NCBI GenBank assembly: GCA_035275845.1
Contig: DATEMD010000048.1
Location: 1-9,776 of the forward strand
DNA from: REEB95 sp035275845
GTDB lineage: Bacteria > Pseudomonadota > Alphaproteobacteria > ATCC43930 > CGMCC-115725
Direction: 5' to 3'
Length of the DNA: 9,776 bases
Shown here: piece by piece, positions 1-7,567 of the stretch
How the letters are laid out: every line of letters starts with the position of its first letter
How positions within the stretch are numbered: the stretch's first letter is position 1
Made by a program: the position numbers and the translations under genes
The notes under the pieces: model-generated
What the model was told of the DNA's origin: nothing
Seen by the model: only the letters and a program-made list of their open reading frames with translations
The model's database searches: none

Positions 1-1366
1 GCAATGGCGTCGCGGCCGGCCGACCATTGCCGCCGCCCGAAACATCGGCGCCAACCCAAGCGCCGGACAGATTGAGGCCGGCACCGCTAAGCGATCCGTG
101 CAGCTGCGCCAGCGCGTCGCTGACGGCCTGCTGCACTTGTGTCTGCGGCGAGGCGAACCAGGCCGAGACGTCCCGCGATTGGATCTCGACGTGGACCGTC
201 AAGTTGCCGAGATCGGGCGGGCTGAGATGAACGGTGACCTGGTTGCGGCCCCCCACCACCATGGAGAGGATTTGCGTACCGAGCGCATTGGCCAGCGGCT
301 GGTTGGTGCCGTCCGGCGTGACCACGTTGACCGCGCCATTGGCGACGGCCGGTGCCGTTGGGCTGCTGGGCGTCGCCAACGGTGTAAGGTTCGCCGCCAT
401 AACGCCGGGCGTCATGACTTGGCCGCCAGTGCCGACCGGCGCGGGCACCGCACCATTGGAGGATGATTGGTTCGGATCGCGGTCCGCGGTCGCGAGCGTC
501 GCAAGCACCACCGTCGATGCCGAGGCGTTGGCCGAAGACGCAGCGTCCGTAACGGCCGCCGCACCAGGCTGTCGGCCAGCCGTTCCGCTTGCCGGTGCAC
601 TGGCCGTATTGGCTGGCGCCGCCCCGGACGGAAGCACGGTCGCGAGGCTGGAAGTCATGGCAGCCGGACGGCCGACCATCGCTGTCGCGGGGCCGATGCC
701 GTCCGGCTCTTGCGAACCGGTCCCATCCACCGGTCCGACAAGCTCATGATTGGTTTGCGCAGTCGCACCTTTGACGATGGTTGCGGCGGGTTTGGTCGTA
801 GCCGGACCGGTGACCGCGCGTGTGGCCGGCGCTCCGGTCATCGCATTCGTGATGGCCGTTGCCGCGCCAACCGTAATATTGGCAGCAGCACCGGTCGGCG
901 TCGGTGCCACCACGCCGGTGGCAGCCGGCACGACCAGAGACGCGGCGACCGCGGCGGCAGCGTGTGCGTTTTGCCCCGGGCTTACCGCAGCCCCATCCGT
1001 TCGCCGTTTTTTATCTGAGCCGCCGGTCGCGCCCGACGCCGCGTCCTTGACGGTTGCCGCAGCTGCAGCGCCGGTGACCGGCGACCCAGCAGCGGCCGGC
1101 GCCAAGTCGGCGGCAAGGGTTGCCACGGTGTCCGTCGCTGTCGCCGGATTGCTATGGTCCTTGCCGGCGTCTTTGCCATCGCTCTTACCATCCGTCTTGC
1201 CGTCGCCGACACCGGTTGCCGGATGCGCCGGTCCCGCCATCGCCTGCCCCAGGACGCCACCAAAGGACGCGCCGTCAGCGGGCGCCGCGCGGGGCGACGA
1301 CGAACCGCCGCCGACGGCCAAGCCACCGCCCTGTGTCCCTGATGTGCTGCGGACTGCGTTCGACAT
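1..1366 (-). CDS. fliK: Flagellar hook-length control protein FliK, 3' end beyond the window
   Basis: I translated this frame by hand from the ATG at 1366; it stays open for 455 codons to the window edge. Residues 1 to about 345 are low-complexity, rich in Ala, Thr, Pro and Gly, as expected of the FliK ruler region. Residues 55-70 form a short tandem of D-G-K-x units. Residues about 365-442 match the Flg_hook C-terminal domain, including VTVHLSPPDLGNLTVHVEI (377-395) and a following helix that ends near a Gly-Leu-rich strand. FliK is a secreted molecular ruler that switches the flagellar export apparatus from hook to filament substrates by acting on FlhB. It starts 7 nt after the fliG stop, with only a weak ribosome binding site, so translation is probably coupled. 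At over 455 residues it is longer than enteric FliK (about 405). The opposite strand carries long spurious frames here. Confidence 0.9.
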   Translation of the reverse strand, partial: MSNAVRSTSGTQGGGLAVGGGSSSPRAAPADGASFGGVLGQAMAGPAHPATGVGDGKTDGKSDGKDAGKDHSNPATATDTVATLAADLAPAAAGSPVTGAAAAATVKDAASGATGGSDKKRRTDGAAVSPGQNAHAAAAVAASLVVPAATGVVAPTPTGAAANITVGAATAITNAMTGAPATRAVTGPATTKPAATIVKGATAQTNHELVGPVDGTGSQEPDGIGPATAMVGRPAAMTSSLATVLPSGAAPANTASAPASGTAGRQPGAAAVTDAASSANASASTVVLATLATADRDPNQSSSNGAVPAPVGTGGQVMTPGVMAANLTPLATPSSPTAPAVANGAVNVVTPDGTNQPLANALGTQILSMVVGGRNQVTVHLSPPDLGNLTVHVEIQSRDVSAWFASPQTQVQQAVSDALAQLHGSLSGAGLNLSGAWVGADVSGGGNGRPAATPL

Positions 1367-1373
1367 GCGAGGC

Positions 1374-2396
1374 CTATGCCACCAGGTCCTTGGCGTCGGT
1401 GCGCAGGATGATGCGGCCTTCCTGCTCGAGCCGTTTGGCGATGGTGATAATCTCCTTCTGTGCCGCCTCGACATCGGCGACGCGGACCGGCCCTTTGGCC
1501 TCGATCTCTTCGTTGAGGGATTCGGCGGCGCGCTGCGACATGTTGCGCGTCACCTTTTCGCGCACCGTCGCGTCGACGCCTTTGAGCGCCGGCACCAGCA
1601 ACGCCTGATCGATTTCTTGCAGCAGCGTGCGGATGCTGCGGTCGTCGACTTCGAGAAGATCGTGGAACACGAACATGTTGTCGTAGATGCGCTGCGACAA
1701 TTCGGCGTCCATCGACTTGATGCGGTCGAGCACGGACTGCGCGCGGCTGGCCTCGAATCGGTTGAGGATCTCGGCCGCCGCCTTGATGCCGCCGACCCTC
1801 GACAAGCGAACCTGCTGCGACTCGCCAGCGAGCTGATCTTCGAGCGCCTCGTTGAGCTCGCGTATGGCGCTCGGCGGGATGACCTCCAGCGTCGCCAGAC
1901 GCGGAATCACCTGCTCGATGACACCGTCGGGCAGCACCTGCATCACGTCCTGCGCCTGTTCGGGTTCGACATAGGCCAGGATCATCGCGATGATTTGCGG
2001 ATGTTCCTCACGAATCATTTCGGCGACAACGCGCGGATCTTCCCATTTGACCGCTTCGATACCGGCCGAATCGCCGCCGTTCATGATGCGCTCGAGCAGC
2101 GCCGAGGCGCGTTCCTCGCCGAGCGCCTTGCCGAGCGCGCCGCGCAGATATTCGGTAACGCCGAGGCCGATCGCGGTTTCGTCGCGGATGCGCGCGACGA
2201 ACTCGACCATGACGTTTTCGACCATCGCCTTCGGCACCTTGTTGAGGCGCGCGATCGCACCCGACAGCCGATTCACCTCGCGCGGCGAGAGGAATTTGAT
2301 GACCTCGGCGGCGTCGGCCTCGCCAAGCGCCATCATCAGCACGGCTGCCTTTTCGGCGGGGCTGAGGTTAGTCGAGCCGCTTGTTGGTTCCGGCAT
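1374..2396 (-). CDS. fliG: Flagellar motor switch protein FliG
   Basis: This 340-residue protein has the usual FliG length. The N-terminal domain opens with LSPAEKAAVLMMALGE (11-26), the part that binds the FliF tail. The middle domain carries the EHPQIIA motif (131-137), used in FliM binding. The C-terminal torque domain contains LLEVDDRSIRTLLQEID (247-263), with the conserved Asp251, Asp252 and Arg253 that face the stator. FliG forms the cytoplasmic switch ring under the MS-ring and converts stator ion flow into rotation. The ATG at 2396 is chosen because an AAGGAG (2407-2412) lies 10 nt upstream and because it gives the family N-terminus. The gene overlaps the end of fliF by 29 nt, so the two are probably coupled for 1:1-like synthesis. 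All key residues I can check are present. Confidence 0.97.
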   Translation of the reverse strand: MPEPTSGSTNLSPAEKAAVLMMALGEADAAEVIKFLSPREVNRLSGAIARLNKVPKAMVENVMVEFVARIRDETAIGLGVTEYLRGALGKALGEERASALLERIMNGGDSAGIEAVKWEDPRVVAEMIREEHPQIIAMILAYVEPEQAQDVMQVLPDGVIEQVIPRLATLEVIPPSAIRELNEALEDQLAGESQQVRLSRVGGIKAAAEILNRFEASRAQSVLDRIKSMDAELSQRIYDNMFVFHDLLEVDDRSIRTLLQEIDQALLVPALKGVDATVREKVTRNMSQRAAESLNEEIEAKGPVRVADVEAAQKEIITIAKRLEQEGRIILRTDAKDLVA

Positions 2397-4047
2397 GGGA
2401 GAGCCACTCCTTGATTACTTGAGCCGTCCGGCCCGGGTCGTTGGCGACGATCCTGCGTACCGCGTCGATGTCGGCATCGAGCATGTTCTGGCCGATAGCG
2501 GCGACGTCGATGCTGGATCCGACGCTGCGGCCGCTTGCTTGCGCGCCGTGGTAGCGGCCGGCCGGCGCCATGCCGCCCGCATAGGCGAATGTGAGCGGCG
2601 CATGTTGCAGACGGCGCAGCATCGGCAGTCCGAAGCCGAACAGGGCGAGCAATCCGGCCAATGCCAGGACCGCGTTCTGTGTCGCGACGTGGACCCAGGG
2701 CTGACGCCACCATGGTTCGGCGACCGCGGCGTTCATCGCGCTGTCGAACGGCAGGTCGATCACTGCGACGTCGCGTTTCCCGCCGGCCCCGACGGCATTG
2801 GTGACGAGTTGCTTGATCGCATCGATCGTCGCTACCGGCATGGCGTGGCCGGTTTGGTTATTCACCAGGACGGACACCGCGACCGATTTCAGCCGCCACG
2901 GCGGGTCCTCGGCATATTCGACGGTGCGGTCGATATCGTAATTGACGACCGCGTGCGATTCCTTGCTGCCGGGCGCCGCCGCCTTGGGTTCGGCTGCCGG
3001 CGGCTGACCGCTTGCAGCACTAGCGGCAGCATTCGCGCCCGGCGGCCGCAGCGTGATCGTCTGCGATCCGCTGGTGATGGTGAGCGGCGTCTGTGGCGTA
3101 CCGGGCGGCTGGTTCGACAGCGCGCCCGGAACGCCGCCAGCGTCGTTACCGGCGCCGACATGCTCGCGGCTGGTCTCGTCCTGGCTCAGCGGATGGCTTT
3201 GGCCGTAGATCACTGAGCTGCGCCGCGTGTGCGAGAAATCGACGTCCGCGTCGACGGTGACGCGGGCGTTGTCCTTGCCGACAAGCGGCGTCAGCAGACC
3301 CTCAATCAGCATCTCGTAGTGCTGGTCGATGCCGCGAACGATCGAAAGCTGCTCGGGCACCTCGCCGGTAGCGTCGCCGCCGACGTGAGTCAGCATTCGG
3401 CCATCCTGATCAACGATCGAGACAGCTTCCGGCGCTAGGCCCGGAACGCTGGCCGCAACGAGATGCACGATGCCGGCGGTCTGGGCGCCCGATAGAGATA
3501 CGCCGGGCTCCAGCCGCACCATCACCGACGCGCTCGGCTTCGGCTGATTTTCGAGGAACGCCGTCCGCTGCGGCACCGCCAGGGTTACGCGCGCCGACGC
3601 CACGCCGTTGACGTCTCCGATTGTCTTGGCGAGGTTCGCTTCAAGACCGCGCATGTAGTGCGCCTGCTCGACGAACGGGCTGACGCCCAGCGCCTCGTTG
3701 TCGAACAGCGACCAGACATCGCCGTTCTGCTTCGGCATGCCGCGCGCCGCGAGCATCAACCGCGTCCGCCCGGCGAGCGCATCGGGCACAAGGATCTCGG
3801 CGCCACCGTCGTCGACGCGGTACGGCACGTTCGATTTCTGCAATTCGTCGATGATCCGTCCGCCTTCGTTCGCCGAAAGACCGGAGAAGAGGACCGTGTA
3901 GCTCGAATGACCGAGCCACAGCATCGCCAGAACAGCGACCGCCAGCACCAGCGCGGCGCCCGTGAGGATGACGGGCTGGCGGCCAGCAACCAGCGTCTTC
4001 GCCTTGTCACGCACAGTCGGTGGCACGATGTTGTCGAGAAACGCCAT
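2368..4047 (-). CDS. fliF: Flagellar MS-ring protein FliF
   Basis: FliF is the inner-membrane MS-ring protein on which the flagellar basal body is assembled. The 559-residue product has a first membrane segment at about 25-45. A YscJ/FliF ring-building region follows (about 47-220), with SYTVLFSGLSANEGGRIIDE (49-68) and GVASARVTLAVPQ (148-160). The FliF_C periplasmic domain spans about 250-430 and includes a Pro/Ala-rich loop (about 300-365). A second membrane segment lies at about 453-475. The cytoplasmic tail ends with a helix (about 525-555) of the kind that docks into FliG. The ATG at 4047 is 4 nt after the fliE stop and has no clear ribosome binding site, so translation probably depends on coupling. 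Length and domain order are normal for the family. Confidence 0.97.
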   Translation of the reverse strand: MAFLDNIVPPTVRDKAKTLVAGRQPVILTGAALVLAVAVLAMLWLGHSSYTVLFSGLSANEGGRIIDELQKSNVPYRVDDGGAEILVPDALAGRTRLMLAARGMPKQNGDVWSLFDNEALGVSPFVEQAHYMRGLEANLAKTIGDVNGVASARVTLAVPQRTAFLENQPKPSASVMVRLEPGVSLSGAQTAGIVHLVAASVPGLAPEAVSIVDQDGRMLTHVGGDATGEVPEQLSIVRGIDQHYEMLIEGLLTPLVGKDNARVTVDADVDFSHTRRSSVIYGQSHPLSQDETSREHVGAGNDAGGVPGALSNQPPGTPQTPLTITSGSQTITLRPPGANAAASAASGQPPAAEPKAAAPGSKESHAVVNYDIDRTVEYAEDPPWRLKSVAVSVLVNNQTGHAMPVATIDAIKQLVTNAVGAGGKRDVAVIDLPFDSAMNAAVAEPWWRQPWVHVATQNAVLALAGLLALFGFGLPMLRRLQHAPLTFAYAGGMAPAGRYHGAQASGRSVGSSIDVAAIGQNMLDADIDAVRRIVANDPGRTAQVIKEWLSHAGTNKRLD

Positions 4048-4051
4048 GGCG

Positions 4052-4384
4052 CTAGAGCTGCATGTTCATGATCGTTTGGTAGGCGCCGACGACGCGGTCG
4101 CGCACGGTCGCCGCCGTCTGGAAGGCGAGATTGGCCTGCTCGACCGAGATCATCACGTCGCTCAGCGAGACATTCTTGTCGCCGGCGGCGAATTGCTGCG
4201 TCTTGTTTTCACTGGAAGCGACCTGTCCGTCGACGTGCGCCACCGCGTCCTTGAGCGTGTCGAGGAAGCTGCTGGCCGCCGGTGCGGCGACACTGGCGGC
4301 CGGCGAAGGCATTGCACCGGCCAGGCCGGCAAGCCCTTGCAGATCGCTCAACATCGCCGACATGATGGCGGCCGGATCGCTCAC
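4052..4384 (-). CDS. fliE: Flagellar hook-basal body complex protein FliE
   Basis: FliE is the small periplasmic adaptor joining the MS-ring to the rod. The product is 110 residues, near the usual 100-110. Its C-terminus carries the family signature: the block from LSDVMISVEQANLAFQTA through VRDRVVGAYQTIMNMQL. The N-terminal third is Ala/Pro-rich. I chose the GTG at 4384 rather than the ATG at 4363 (103 residues). The GTG overlaps the upstream stop in a GTGA tetramer and has GAGG 7 nt upstream (4392-4395), while the ATG has no ribosome binding site. The gene is second in the operon and lies 4 nt before fliF. Confidence 0.93.
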   Translation of the reverse strand: MSDPAAIMSAMLSDLQGLAGLAGAMPSPAASVAAPAASSFLDTLKDAVAHVDGQVASSENKTQQFAAGDKNVSLSDVMISVEQANLAFQTAATVRDRVVGAYQTIMNMQL

Positions 4385-5073
4385 CGTACGGCCTCGATCC
4401 GGCGCATTCCGGCAACGCGGCGCACCGGCGATTGCGCTGTCCGCTCTTGCGACGAGCCACGCTCGACGGAAACATTGCGGCGGTTTTCGAGAAAGACGAA
4501 GCGGCCGAGCAGTTCGGCATTGGCGTTGCCCATAGCACAGAGCCGCAGGACGGTGCGACTGACAGCGCCATCGCCCGCTGGCTCGACCGCAGCAGCGACC
4601 TGGCCGCACAGCACCAATGGCTCAAGCACGATCGGATGGATGTAGAGCGACGCCGTCAGCCAATCGCCGGCGACGGGGCCGTTTGCGGCGGTCCAGCGCA
4701 GCTCGCGCAGGCCCAGTTCGGCGCGGACCGCGGGCGGCAAATCCGCCGGATTGCCGTAGCAAGTCCGGCCGATCATTTCGATCAGCAGATTGAGCTTGTG
4801 ATGCAGCGGCGCCAGCGCCGCCTCTTCCTCTTCGCTGAGCTCGGTCGCCGCGAGGTCGAACGCGTCGACCACCCGCGCCAGAACACGCTGGTTCGGGCGT
4901 TCGAGCGACTCCAGAAAATCCTCGGTGGGTTGCCCGTTCAGCGGCCGCCATGACATCGGCACGCTCAGCCGGCAAACGATCCCACCAACAGGCGCAGCCA
5001 CGGCGCCGAGGCGATCCGCGGCAGGACGCGCCGCAGCGAAACCGCCCGCGCGCTTGGGCGAGGCCACGCTCAT
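4381..5073 (-). CDS. Atypical PilZ-domain (tPilZ-like) protein, first gene of the flagellar operon
   Basis: The product is 230 residues with no signal peptide or membrane segment. Residues about 60-115 are helical, with an acidic stretch (ELSEEEEAALAPLHHKLNLL) and then LIEMIGRTCYGNP. A beta-rich part follows (about 120-205), including ELGLRELRWTA, GDWLTASLYIHP and GRFVFLENRRNVS. This helix-then-barrel layout resembles the cyclic-di-GMP-receptor-type atypical PilZ family (tPilZ). The canonical RxxxR and (D/N)xSxxG ligand motifs of classical PilZ are not visible, so it may bind the ligand differently or not at all. Its place ahead of fliE, with a 4-nt overlap, suggests a role in flagellar assembly or motor control. 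The ATG at 5073 is set by GGAGGA 5 nt upstream; the frame is open much further, but that extension runs into the divergent gene. The family call is from pattern memory, not a search. Confidence 0.7.
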   Translation of the reverse strand: MSVASPKRAGGFAAARPAADRLGAVAAPVGGIVCRLSVPMSWRPLNGQPTEDFLESLERPNQRVLARVVDAFDLAATELSEEEEAALAPLHHKLNLLIEMIGRTCYGNPADLPPAVRAELGLRELRWTAANGPVAGDWLTASLYIHPIVLEPLVLCGQVAAAVEPAGDGAVSRTVLRLCAMGNANAELLGRFVFLENRRNVSVERGSSQERTAQSPVRRVAGMRRIEAVR

Positions 5074-5078
5074 GGATG

Positions 5079-5084
5079 TCCTCC
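5079..5084 (-). promoter_or_regulatory. Ribosome binding site GGAGGA that fixes the operon's first start
   Basis: GGAGGA on the minus strand lies 5 nt before the ATG at 5073. It decides against the far longer reading that would start at 5490 inside the opposite-strand kinase gene. Confidence 0.8.
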
Positions 5085-5108
5085 GATCATTGGGCTTGCG
5101 TCCCCCTG

Positions 5109-5128
5109 GTGTATTTGCCAAAATACAC
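5109..5128. promoter_or_regulatory. 20-bp perfect dyad, candidate operator in the divergent intergenic region
   Basis: GTGTATTTGCCAAAATACAC has two perfect 8-bp arms around a 4-bp centre. It sits 36 nt before the flagellar operon start, in an AT-rich island within GC-rich DNA. Length and symmetry suit a dimeric regulator. A candidate minus-strand -10 lies inside it. Which protein binds, if any, is unknown. Confidence 0.4.
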
Positions 5129-5148
5129 GAAATCGCGAAATTTGTAAC
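5120..5148 (-). promoter_or_regulatory. Candidate sigma70-type promoter of the flagellar operon
   Basis: Reading the minus strand, GTTACA (5143-5148) and TATTTT (5120-5125) are separated by 17 nt, each matching four of six consensus positions. The position is right for a leader of about 40 nt before the ATG at 5073. The rest of the 225-nt region between the divergent genes shows no second convincing promoter. I also found no correctly spaced sigma54 -24/-12 element. Confidence 0.3.
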
Positions 5149-5298
5149 ACGGGATAGGGCGACCTGCAAGACCGAAGACCGGCGCGATGGCGGAAAAGAG
5201 CGCATACCGAGCGACAAACGATTGCCGGCGCCGGGTGCGAGCCGTCCGGGGTGGATCAGGAAAAAATCGAGATTTGAGGAAAACCGACGGGGGAATGG

Positions 5299-6099
5299 AT
5301 GCAGCGCAAAATTCTGATCATGGGCCTGCCGGGTGCCGGTAAAACGACACTGGCGACGGCACTTGGGCCGCGGCTGTCGGCCGTCCATTTCAACGCCGAC
5401 GAAATCCGCCGGAACATCAACCGCGACCTTGGCTTCTCCGCCGCCGACCGCACCGAACAAGCGCGTCGGATGGGTTGGCTGTGCGATCAAGTCGTCAAGG
5501 CCGGCGGCTTCGCCATCGCGGATTTCATTTGCCCGACACCGACGGCGCGCGCCGCGTTCAGCGAGGGCGGCGACGCTTTTGTCATCTGGGTCGATCGCAT
5601 CAAGCAGGGCCGGTTCGAGGACACCAACCGGATGTTCGTGCCGCCCGAACGCTACGACCTGCGCATCGCACCCGAAGGCGCACCCGAATATTGGGCCGAT
5701 GAGATCGCCCGCCGGTTACGGCCCGTTTTCGACTCAAAGAAGCCGACGGCCCTGTTCATCGGCCGCTATCAGCCCTTCCACGAGGGCCACAAGACCCTGA
5801 TCCTCGAAGGACTGAAGCGGGTCGGCCAGGTCTGCATCGCGGTCCGCGACACCCAGGGCACCGACGCCAAGAACCCCCTGCCCTTTGCGCAGGTGCGCGC
5901 CCGCATCGAACATGCGCTGCGGCCGCACGAAGGCCGCTTCGAGATCATCCAGGTTCCGAACATCAGTCACGTTTTCTATGGCCGCGATGTGGGCTACATC
6001 GTCGAGCGCATCGAGCTCGACCGATCGGTCGAGGCGATTTCGGCAACCGAGTTCCGTCGCCGTATGACGGCCCCGCACGTAACCAACGGCGCGGCCTAG
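5299..6099 (+). CDS. Fused APS-kinase-like P-loop kinase and nucleotidyltransferase
   Basis: This 266-residue cytosolic protein joins two catalytic domains. Residues 1 to about 140 resemble adenylylsulfate kinase: P-loop GLPGAGKTT (9-17), NADEIR (32-37), DLGFSAADR (43-51) and DFICPT (75-80). The usual APS kinase segment DPKGLYKKAR is replaced by VIWVDRIKQGRFEDTN (95-110), so APS may not be the substrate. Residues about 149-256 form an HxGH-type nucleotidyltransferase, with FIGRYQPFHEGH (153-164) and ISATEFRRR (247-255), as in NMN adenylyltransferases and cytidylyltransferases. The gene stands alone, divergent from the flagellar operon and convergent with the histidine kinase gene. No sulfate-assimilation or NAD genes are nearby. 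GGGGGA (5289-5294) precedes the chosen ATG; another ATG at 5295 is out of frame. The product could phosphorylate and then nucleotidylate a small metabolite, but that is inference. Confidence 0.85.
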   Translation: MQRKILIMGLPGAGKTTLATALGPRLSAVHFNADEIRRNINRDLGFSAADRTEQARRMGWLCDQVVKAGGFAIADFICPTPTARAAFSEGGDAFVIWVDRIKQGRFEDTNRMFVPPERYDLRIAPEGAPEYWADEIARRLRPVFDSKKPTALFIGRYQPFHEGHKTLILEGLKRVGQVCIAVRDTQGTDAKNPLPFAQVRARIEHALRPHEGRFEIIQVPNISHVFYGRDVGYIVERIELDRSVEAISATEFRRRMTAPHVTNGAA

Positions 6100-6130
6100 C
6101 CGCGTATTGCCGTCCACGCCCTCGGGCGGA

Positions 6131-7567
6131 TCAATACCGCGTGTCGACGCGCGCCGTCGGCGCGTTGGAACCGTCCGCAACCGCCCGATGAGAACTGCCG
6201 GCCGGCTCCGTGTCGACCGCCGGCAGCGAGACGACCACGTGTCCGGCGCCCTCAACGAACCGTGCGTCGCCCCCATGGCTGCGCGCCACATGGCGGACGA
6301 TGGCAAGACCGAGGCCGGCTCCCGGCGAGTCCGCGTGTATCTTGTGGAACCGTCCGAACGCTTCCTCTTCCATGCCGGCGGGAACGCCATCACCCTCGTC
6401 GATCACGTCGATGACGACGCCGGAATCGGCGTCGTCGCGGTGCACGCCGACGCGAACGACACCGCGCCCGTGCCACAACGCGTTCTCCAGCAGGTTCCTC
6501 ACCAGATCGCGGAGGTCGTCAGCGCGTCCGTGCACCGCCACCGTCTCCGGCACGTCGATCTCCAGTTCGCGGTCGTGGCGTTCCATGAGCGGCACAACGC
6601 CAGCCGCCGCCTCGCGCACCAGGCGCGAGAGATTGACCACCGGCAGCGTCGCGATATCGTCTTGGCGCGGCTGCGCTTCCTTGCGCGCAAGGTCGAGCAG
6701 TTGCGCGACGATTGCGGTGATCTGAGTGAGTTCATCTTCGACCGACGGCCAATCGATCGCTCCACGATGGCGTGCGCGTTGGAGGCGCAAGCTGAGCACG
6801 GCCAGCGGTGTCCGGAGAGCGTGCGCGGCATCGGCGGTAATCCGCCGCTCGGCGGCATACGCCTCCGCCAGCCGGTTGAGCGCACCGTTGGCGGCGGCGA
6901 CCAGCGGCCGTACCTCGCGTGGTAAGCCAAGCTCCGAAATGCGCCCGCCGGGATTGGCGGCGCCGACCGCCGCCGCCTCATGCGAAGCCCGCGTCACTGG
7001 ACGCAGGCTCCACCAGGTGATGACCCACATCAGGATGAGTGCGATCGCCGCGAACGGCACCAGCACCAGCAATTGTTCGGACGCTTCCTGGAACAGGCTG
7101 TCGACGAGCTTTTCGCGGCCAATATCGCGCCGCGCGACAACCAACACGCCGCCGTTCGGTGTGCGCGCCGCGATGACGGCACGCCTGTCCTGCCCGACCC
7201 CGGCGAGAACGATCGGAGCAAACGTCTTGTCCTTTGCAACCGGTATCAGCGGCAGCGGCGCCGCCAGATTCGGCGAACGCACGAGCGGCCGTCCGGCCGC
7301 GTCGAAGAGTGAGTAGGCGAAATCACCGCGCGGATCGCCATAGGCTTTCTGCCACGCCGCCGACAGCTTGATCTGCGGCGTGCCATCGGCGCCCATATGC
7401 ATCCCATAAAGGAATTCCCGGGCCTGTTCTTGAAGCGTATCGTTCCAGAGATTGCCGCTGAGCCGACCGATCTCGCCCAGATAAGACACTAGCGAAGCCG
7501 CCACGCCCAAACCGAAAAGTAGCCCCATCGCGGCGAGCAATCGCCAGCGCAGGCTATAGCCGCGCAT
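6131..7567 (-). CDS. Membrane sensor histidine kinase (QseC/TctE-like)
   Basis: The 478-residue protein has a full classical layout. Membrane segments lie at about 9-30 and 166-188, flanking a periplasmic sensor region of about 135 residues that resembles the 2CSK_N type (FAYSLFDAAGRPLVRSPN, 83-100). A HAMP linker follows (about 189-240). HisKA has the phospho-acceptor His249 in DAAHALRTPLA. The ATPase domain has an N box (Asn358, Asn362), DEGDG (390-394), FGRF (404-407) and GAGLG (416-420). It should autophosphorylate His249 and pass phosphate to the co-encoded regulator. The residue after the histidine is Ala rather than the usual Glu or Asp. The start overlaps the regulator stop by 1 nt, so the two are coupled; AAGG lies 9 nt upstream. 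The C-terminus after about 450 is a non-conserved tail. The ligand is unknown. Confidence 0.95.
   Translation of the reverse strand: MRGYSLRWRLLAAMGLLFGLGVAASLVSYLGEIGRLSGNLWNDTLQEQAREFLYGMHMGADGTPQIKLSAAWQKAYGDPRGDFAYSLFDAAGRPLVRSPNLAAPLPLIPVAKDKTFAPIVLAGVGQDRRAVIAARTPNGGVLVVARRDIGREKLVDSLFQEASEQLLVLVPFAAIALILMWVITWWSLRPVTRASHEAAAVGAANPGGRISELGLPREVRPLVAAANGALNRLAEAYAAERRITADAAHALRTPLAVLSLRLQRARHRGAIDWPSVEDELTQITAIVAQLLDLARKEAQPRQDDIATLPVVNLSRLVREAAAGVVPLMERHDRELEIDVPETVAVHGRADDLRDLVRNLLENALWHGRGVVRVGVHRDDADSGVVIDVIDEGDGVPAGMEEEAFGRFHKIHADSPGAGLGLAIVRHVARSHGGDARFVEGAGHVVVSLPAVDTEPAGSSHRAVADGSNAPTARVDTRY

Noticed and set aside
750..2414. Plus-strand open frame of 554 codons antisense to fliK and fliG
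   Set aside because: The opposite strand carries clear FliG and FliK domains. The plus frame is low-complexity then His/Arg/Asp-rich with no family signature, typical of GC-rich shadow frames.
1990..3216. Plus-strand frame of 408 codons opposite fliG and fliF
   Set aside because: Ser/Arg-rich shadow frame with no recognisable domain, fully covered by real minus-strand genes.
5165..5180. Possible minus-strand sigma54 -24/-12 promoter before the flagellar operon
   Set aside because: The GG and GC cores are one base too far apart and the -24 half does not match; sigma54 spacing is strict.
5074..5490. N-terminal extension of the PilZ-like gene to an ATG at 5490
   Set aside because: It would overlap the start of the divergent kinase gene, has no ribosome binding site evidence, and the ATG at 5073 has GGAGGA 5 nt upstream.
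6117..6128. CGCC-CTCG-GGCG hairpin between the convergent kinase-fusion and histidine kinase genes
   Set aside because: Only a 4-bp stem with no T-run on either strand; too weak to call a terminator.
6107..6925. Plus-strand frame of 272 codons opposite the histidine kinase
   Set aside because: Arg/His/Asp-rich with no motif; the minus strand has the full kinase domain set.
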